Shown in pieces: positions 59,866 through 64,000 of a stretch of 64,000 nucleotides of DNA; position 1 is the first letter of the stretch; the number at the start of each line of letters is the position of its first letter. Source of the stretch: Echinometra lucunter (lineage: Eukaryota; Echinodermata; Echinoidea; Camarodonta; Echinometridae); contig CM057156.1 of NCBI GenBank assembly GCA_029962745.1, positions 27,470,731 to 27,534,730 of the forward strand. The letters are read 5' to 3'. The notes under the pieces are model-generated. The model was not told the origin of the DNA. It searched no databases and saw nothing but the letters and a program-made list of their open reading frames with translations. The translations under genes and the position numbers were made by a program.

Positions 59866-60484
59866 AGCACCACTGCAGACACACTGCTCATGGCAACTAA
59901 ATCCATTTCCACTGATAATAACATATTGATTATGCAAATTAAAGTAAATTAGAATCAACATTGGATATTCTTGTTTCCTTTTATGAATTGAAACACAAAT
60001 ATGATTTCTATGTAAAACTAAACATTTTGTTAGGCAATGCATAAACTTGCCTTTTGTAATAAGGCTATAAGCACCGCTACAAAAGCACTGCTAATAATGG
60101 CAACTTTAAATCCATTTCCACATGAATGGCGTGACTGATAATAACATAATTATGCAAATTATAGGTAAATTGGTATCAACCTTACATATTCTTGCTTTTG
60201 TTTATGAATTCTAACAAATATGTTTTTTCGTATCAGGACAACTCCCCCGGGGACTGGGGGAGCTGTTCTTGGGGAGTTGTCATCCGGGAAAAGTGTCCTC
60301 CGGGGAGAGCTGCCCTCGGGGGAGCTGTCCTCCAGGGGAGCTGTGCTCCAGGGGGAGTTGTCAGGTGGGAATCGTATCGGGGGAGTTGTCCTCCCGGGGG
60401 AGTTGTCCTAGAACCATGTTTTTTCATTATGTAAAACTAAATATTTTGTGAGGCCATGCATAGAATTGCCTGTTGTAATTAATA
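59866..60484 (+). repeat. Tandem duplication; second copy interrupted by a minisatellite
   Basis: Copy 1 (about 59866-60064) and copy 2 (about 60069-60484) share AAGCACC.CT, GGCAACT, AAATCCATTTCCAC, TGATAATAACAT, TTATGCAAATTA and ATGTAAAACTAAA.ATTTTGT. In copy 2 the minisatellite at 60236-60413 sits between CAAATATG and TATGTAAAACTAAA, where copy 1 has only a few bases. Confidence 0.8.
60236..60413 (+). repeat. GC-rich minisatellite, unit about 17-20 bp (GGGGGAGTTGTCCTC type)
   Basis: About nine to ten units of variable length built from GGGGGAG(T/C)TGTC(C/A)TCC. Open frames on both strands are translations of the repeat. There is no constant spacer/repeat structure, so it is not a CRISPR array. 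Confidence 0.92.
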
Positions 60485-60765
60485 ACTTAAGATCGGCAGA
60501 ATAATTCCGCTAAAATAGCTAATTAAATATTCATCTAATTTGCATATTTGAGCAAACGTCGAAAAACCTACCTTTTATGAGATTCACCACTTCATGAGCT
60601 TTCATTTGAGGGGTCATAAGCTATACTTTACAGCACGTTTTAAAATTCATTTGGCGTCGCTACGAGTCCAGAGCCAGGAGCTTTCAAGGAAATGTGTCCC
60701 ATGCAACTATAACACATGTCTTTACGGTACTTATGCAATAAAAAAAATAACAGTATCTTCATATA

Positions 60766-62334
60766 GTTCAGTTCAAGTTCAGTTCAAGCGTGTTTATTTC
60801 TCATGTATCATATATACATATCAAACAAACAAACAGAAATTACAATATAAGAAAAATGATATACAAAAATTGAAGCAAGTTGGCAATAGATACATATACG
60901 AAACCTATAGCATGCTTATACAGGAAATAGAAAACATGAGAAATGAGGAACTAAAAAAGAAGCAAAGCTTGTAAAACATTAGTTCCTCGGTGATCAAATA
61001 CAATTAGCAAGTTATAAAGTCAGAATAAATTTGTATATACCACATTATGGAGGATTATACATTGCCTTGTAGAAAGAAAGAAAAAAAACCCCATTAAATT
61101 AGAGAAAAAGAAGGCTATAAGAAGAGAAAGATAAATGTGAAAGAGGGAAGAGAGAAGGAACATAAAAGGAAGAAAGGAGAAGAGAAAAGACATAGATGTG
61201 AATAGAGGGTTCCACGTGTCAGACATTTCAAGCTAAACAGCGGCTATGTAAGAGAAGAGAAAAGGAAAATTGTACGATTGTAAAATTAATTGTTTCAATT
61301 GTTTTTTTGAAGGGGAGAGCCTGGGAATCAATTTGAGAGATGGGTGAATTTCATTCCAGTACTTAGGTCCAGTGAAGATTACAGTTTTTTGGGCAAGGGA
61401 TGTCCGTAAGAACGGAGAATGATACTGATTTGATTGTCGTGTGGGATATGAGTGTATTTCACAATTCCTTGTGAAAATAGCAATAAGAGGGGAGGGCAGC
61501 GCGTTTTGTGATAACTGAAACATGAAAATTCCTAAGTGCCAATTATAGAAATCTTCTATTTTTAATATTTTGTTATTGAAAAATAAGATGTCGGTGTGAG
61601 AACGAAAGTGAACATTATGTATTATTCTCAGGATTCGTTTTTGTAAAATAAGTATTCTATTACTGAAAATCTTAGAGGAGTTGCCCCACGCTAAGATTCC
61701 ATATGTTAAATAGGGATAAATAAGTGTCATATAAAGCGACAATAAAAACTGAAAGGGAAAACATATGCTTTAATTTGTTAATAACGCCAATATTTCTTGA
61801 TACTAATCTACACAAGTAGTCGATATGAAATTTCCAGGAGAGTTTGTCATCAATAAAGATCCCAAGAAACTTAGTACATTGAACCCGTTGAAGATCTTTT
61901 CCATTAATATGTACAGGGCCTGGGAGAGAGTTAATAGAATTACTAAATATCATTTAATGTGTTTTGTTGATAGTTAAGGATAACTTGTTTGCTCTTATCC
62001 AGTCTTGTACATAAACTAATTCTGAATTGATTTTATTCAGGAGAACTTGTGGATCACGTTCGGAGAGGAAAATATTAGAGTCATCAGCGAATAATACAAA
62101 TGATAAGATATCAGAAGATTTTTTGAAATCATTGAGGTATAAAATAAAAAGGAGCGGACCCAAAAGGGAACCTTGCGGAACACCGCATCTAATAGTTTTA
62201 GTTGAAGATGTTGTGTTGTTTATATATGTAAATTGCTTTCTTTCGGTCAGGTAGCTCCTGAACCACTCCAAGCCCTCCAAGGGAGGGCCTTGGAGTATCT
62301 TCATATATGATGGACTATTTATTTCTTGTATCAC
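60766..62334 (-). pseudogene. Decayed CR1/Jockey-like LINE with reverse-transcriptase ORF
   Basis: Read from 62334 downward: WFRSYLTERKQFTYINNTTS, then CGVPQGSLLGPLLFILYLND (RT motif with GxPQGS) and FVLFADDSNIFLSERDPQ (the catalytic FADD), continuing to KLSLTINKTH; a stop near 61954; then SLPGPVHINGKDLQRVQCTK, FLGIFIDDKLSWKFHIDYLC and SRNIGVINKL; a frame change near 61735; then LIYPYLTYGILAWGNSSKIF, IHSYPTRQSNQYHSPFLRTS and FTGPKYWNEIHPSLK, ending at 61233. The ~0.4-kb 3' UTR ends at AATAAA (60793-60798) and a TTGAAC-type tail near 60770. The 5' part is missing. One stop and one shift in the RT core indicate a fairly young dead copy. Confidence 0.92.
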
Positions 62335-62442
62335 TAGAATACATCATAGGTCCTTTCATGAAAGTTTTCATTTTTAAAAGGAAACATGGATGAAAGACAT
62401 ACATAAAAGTTGTATTTAGACATAATACTGCACCGTCCTTCT

Positions 62443-62960
62443 ACCCCCCCCCCCCCGTTAAGTGTGAAACTGTTTTTAATACCTCTGACACTTTTTTTTT
62501 CAAGTAGTATTTGATTCATTCAGTTCAAATCATACAAAATATAGTGTATCTCAACATAACATTAACAATATAAATCGAATCATGAACCTGGTAAAATCAT
62601 AACACATAATATAAATTCATAAGACATATGTTAATATATTGCTAATATAACCTAATAACAACTATTGAATGGTCCACAACTTATATCACTCTGAATGAAT
62701 CGGAGATGATTTGGCCATGCTGACCCCGCTTCCGCCCCCCCCCCCCCCCTCCGGAAAGAAAAAAAAAAACACCACAAAAGTCATAAGACAATCAAACAGA
62801 CAACAAAATAAACATAATTAGAATAACCCCTCCCTCACACACACCCACACACCCACACACACACACCACACACGAACATAAACATTCGCACCTACAAACA
62901 AGCAACAAAAAAAGAAAAAGAAAAAGGGGAAAACAAAACGAAGGAAAAAGAAAGAAAGAA
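62443..62960. repeat. Low-complexity zone: C runs, CA and GAAA tracts
   Basis: C runs near 62443 and 62736, A runs, a CACACC tract (62835-62875) and GAAA repeats (62947-62975). No gene. Confidence 0.85.
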
Positions 62961-63039
62961 AGAAAGAAAGAAAGGGAGCAGTCTACAGCGGCGAAGATCG
63001 GTCAAACCCCAGAGGGCGCAAACCCGGCGGACCCCTCCT

Positions 63040-64000
63040 TCTTCTGGTTTTGATTAGTGCTTAATACTTTTAGATGTTCCCATTTTTTATAGTGTCGTGT
63101 TAATGTGTTTCGCTCGAATGCAATCTTCTTTTCTTCTTCCTTATTTTAAGTAGCCTTTCTCGTATCTCTTCAGCAATCGGTGGCTTATTTTTTCCTCTCC
63201 CAAGGTATATCAAATATTTAATTAGTAAAACAATATGATTAAGTAATTGTCTATTTTCAGCTGTCTCATCTACCCCAATATGGATTTCCTTTCAGCTGAT
63301 TTCTCTAAGAATTGGAAGATTAAACAGATCACTGCATAATTTCCACAATGTCCCTACTGTCTCACAATCCAAAAATATATGTCTGTATGTTTCCTCGCAA
63401 AACGCAAAAAGAACATTCATTACTTGCTATAAACTGAAACTTGTGTAAAATTATGATGATTCATAATTTAAATTGAAATTCTCTCAATTTGTTGTCCAGT
63501 GTACTTAATCTAGGACGATAAAAGACTTTTTCAATTTCTTTTACTGACATATTGTATGATGATGCTAAATTGTGAAAACTATAATTGGAATGTCGGCCAT
63601 CTTATTTATACAAGCCCTATACGAATTCTTCGAACATACCGAATCAAATTGAAAAACTTTTTTTACAGAACATGAATTCAATTTTCAACCCATCAACTGA
63701 AGTATGCCTTTTTAATTCACTTTTCCATTCTCCAGGGGTGTCTGCAAATATGTCTTTGATCACTGATATTTCCTCTTCATCTAGTCCCATACATATGAAA
63801 TAAGTGCCTGACTCAAGTGCACCTTCTTCATCTGTAATATGATGCAATTTAAATGTATTTTTAAGGAAAAGATTTTCATGAAAATATGGTTTTCCTTTCT
63901 TCTGAATACACCTGTTGTTAAAGAAAATTTTGTTTCTTTTATTGCTTATATCTTTTTTAATAAACACATTCATATCAAACCAAATACTAAGCATTTCCTG
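63040..64000 (-). pseudogene. C-terminal part of a second LINE ORF2 (L1/Tx1-like), cut by the window edge
   Basis: On the - strand from 64000: MLSIWFDMNVFIKK (start lies beyond the edge), FFNNRCIQKKGKPYFHENLF, HHITDEEGALE, and later ECSFCVLRGNIQTYIFLDCE, TVGTLWKLCSDLFNLP. The CxxC...H/Y..F..C...W pattern is the zinc-binding end found in L1/Tx1/Nimb-type ORF2 proteins. NKKPPIAEEIRERL-like sequence follows. A frame change near 63400, a stop near 63298 (IS*KEIHIG) and other changes mark it as decayed. The reverse-transcriptase core would lie right of the window. The clade is uncertain. Confidence 0.72.

Noticed and set aside
60192..60451. Gly/Ser/Cys/Pro-rich open frames on both strands; also looked CRISPR-like at first
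   Set aside because: A degenerate minisatellite is open in several frames. Units vary in length and are directly adjacent with no unique spacers, and the genome is an animal's, so it is not a CRISPR array.
63585..63803. 72-codon + strand frame
   Set aside because: It is the antisense of a decayed LINE ORF2 read on the - strand.

Overview
The window is animal genomic DNA, most likely from an echinoderm and probably a sea urchin. The evidence is spliced genes with GT-AG introns, AT-rich introns and intergenic DNA full of short inverted-repeat elements, TTAGGG-type telomeric hexamers, tRNA-Lys-derived SINE sequence, and an HCN channel tail that resembles the sea urchin sperm HCN channel as I remember it. 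The species assignment is inference; no search was run.

Only two ordinary host genes can be supported, and they face each other. On the + strand, positions 1948-3745 hold the last three coding exons of an HCN-type cyclic-nucleotide-gated cation channel: most of the cyclic-nucleotide-binding domain and the C-terminal tail. The voltage sensor and pore exons lie off the left edge. On the - strand, from about 16992 down to 12694, lie four coding exons of a basigin/neuroplastin-family immunoglobulin membrane protein: the start of the first Ig domain, the complete second Ig domain, the transmembrane segment with its conserved intramembrane Glu, and a short charged tail. A run of exactly 500 Ns (16410-16909) hides the rest of Ig domain 1. 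The signal-peptide exon was not found. It may lie far upstream (higher coordinates), so much of the DNA right of 17 kb may be first intron or promoter. The 3' UTR of this gene may run down to a polyA signal near 7095.

The rest is mobile-element territory. 17-28 kb is AT-rich DNA with several small MITE-like inverted-repeat elements. 28.8-31 kb is a decayed hAT (ZBED/GTF2IRD2-like) transposon. 36 kb holds a truncated LINE tail sitting between MITE arms. 37-42 kb is a run of TIR and foldback elements. 44.2-46.3 kb is a large palindrome with two further palindromes inserted in its left arm. 47.2-47.5 kb is a 212-bp inverted-repeat element whose core is 18 telomere-like hexamers. A long inverted pair (47.5-48.0 and 55.1-55.7 kb) brackets 7 kb of tandem repeats, including tRNA-Ser-like SINE units and long ACT/AGT arrays. 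57.1-59.7 kb is a broken, multi-copy-looking ORF family of unknown class. 60-64 kb holds a minisatellite and two decayed LINE reverse-transcriptase genes on the - strand.

I see no operon, CRISPR array or coherent new multi-gene system. The most unusual signals are structural: nested foldback elements, and a telomere-repeat array packaged inside terminal inverted repeats with an apparent target-site duplication.
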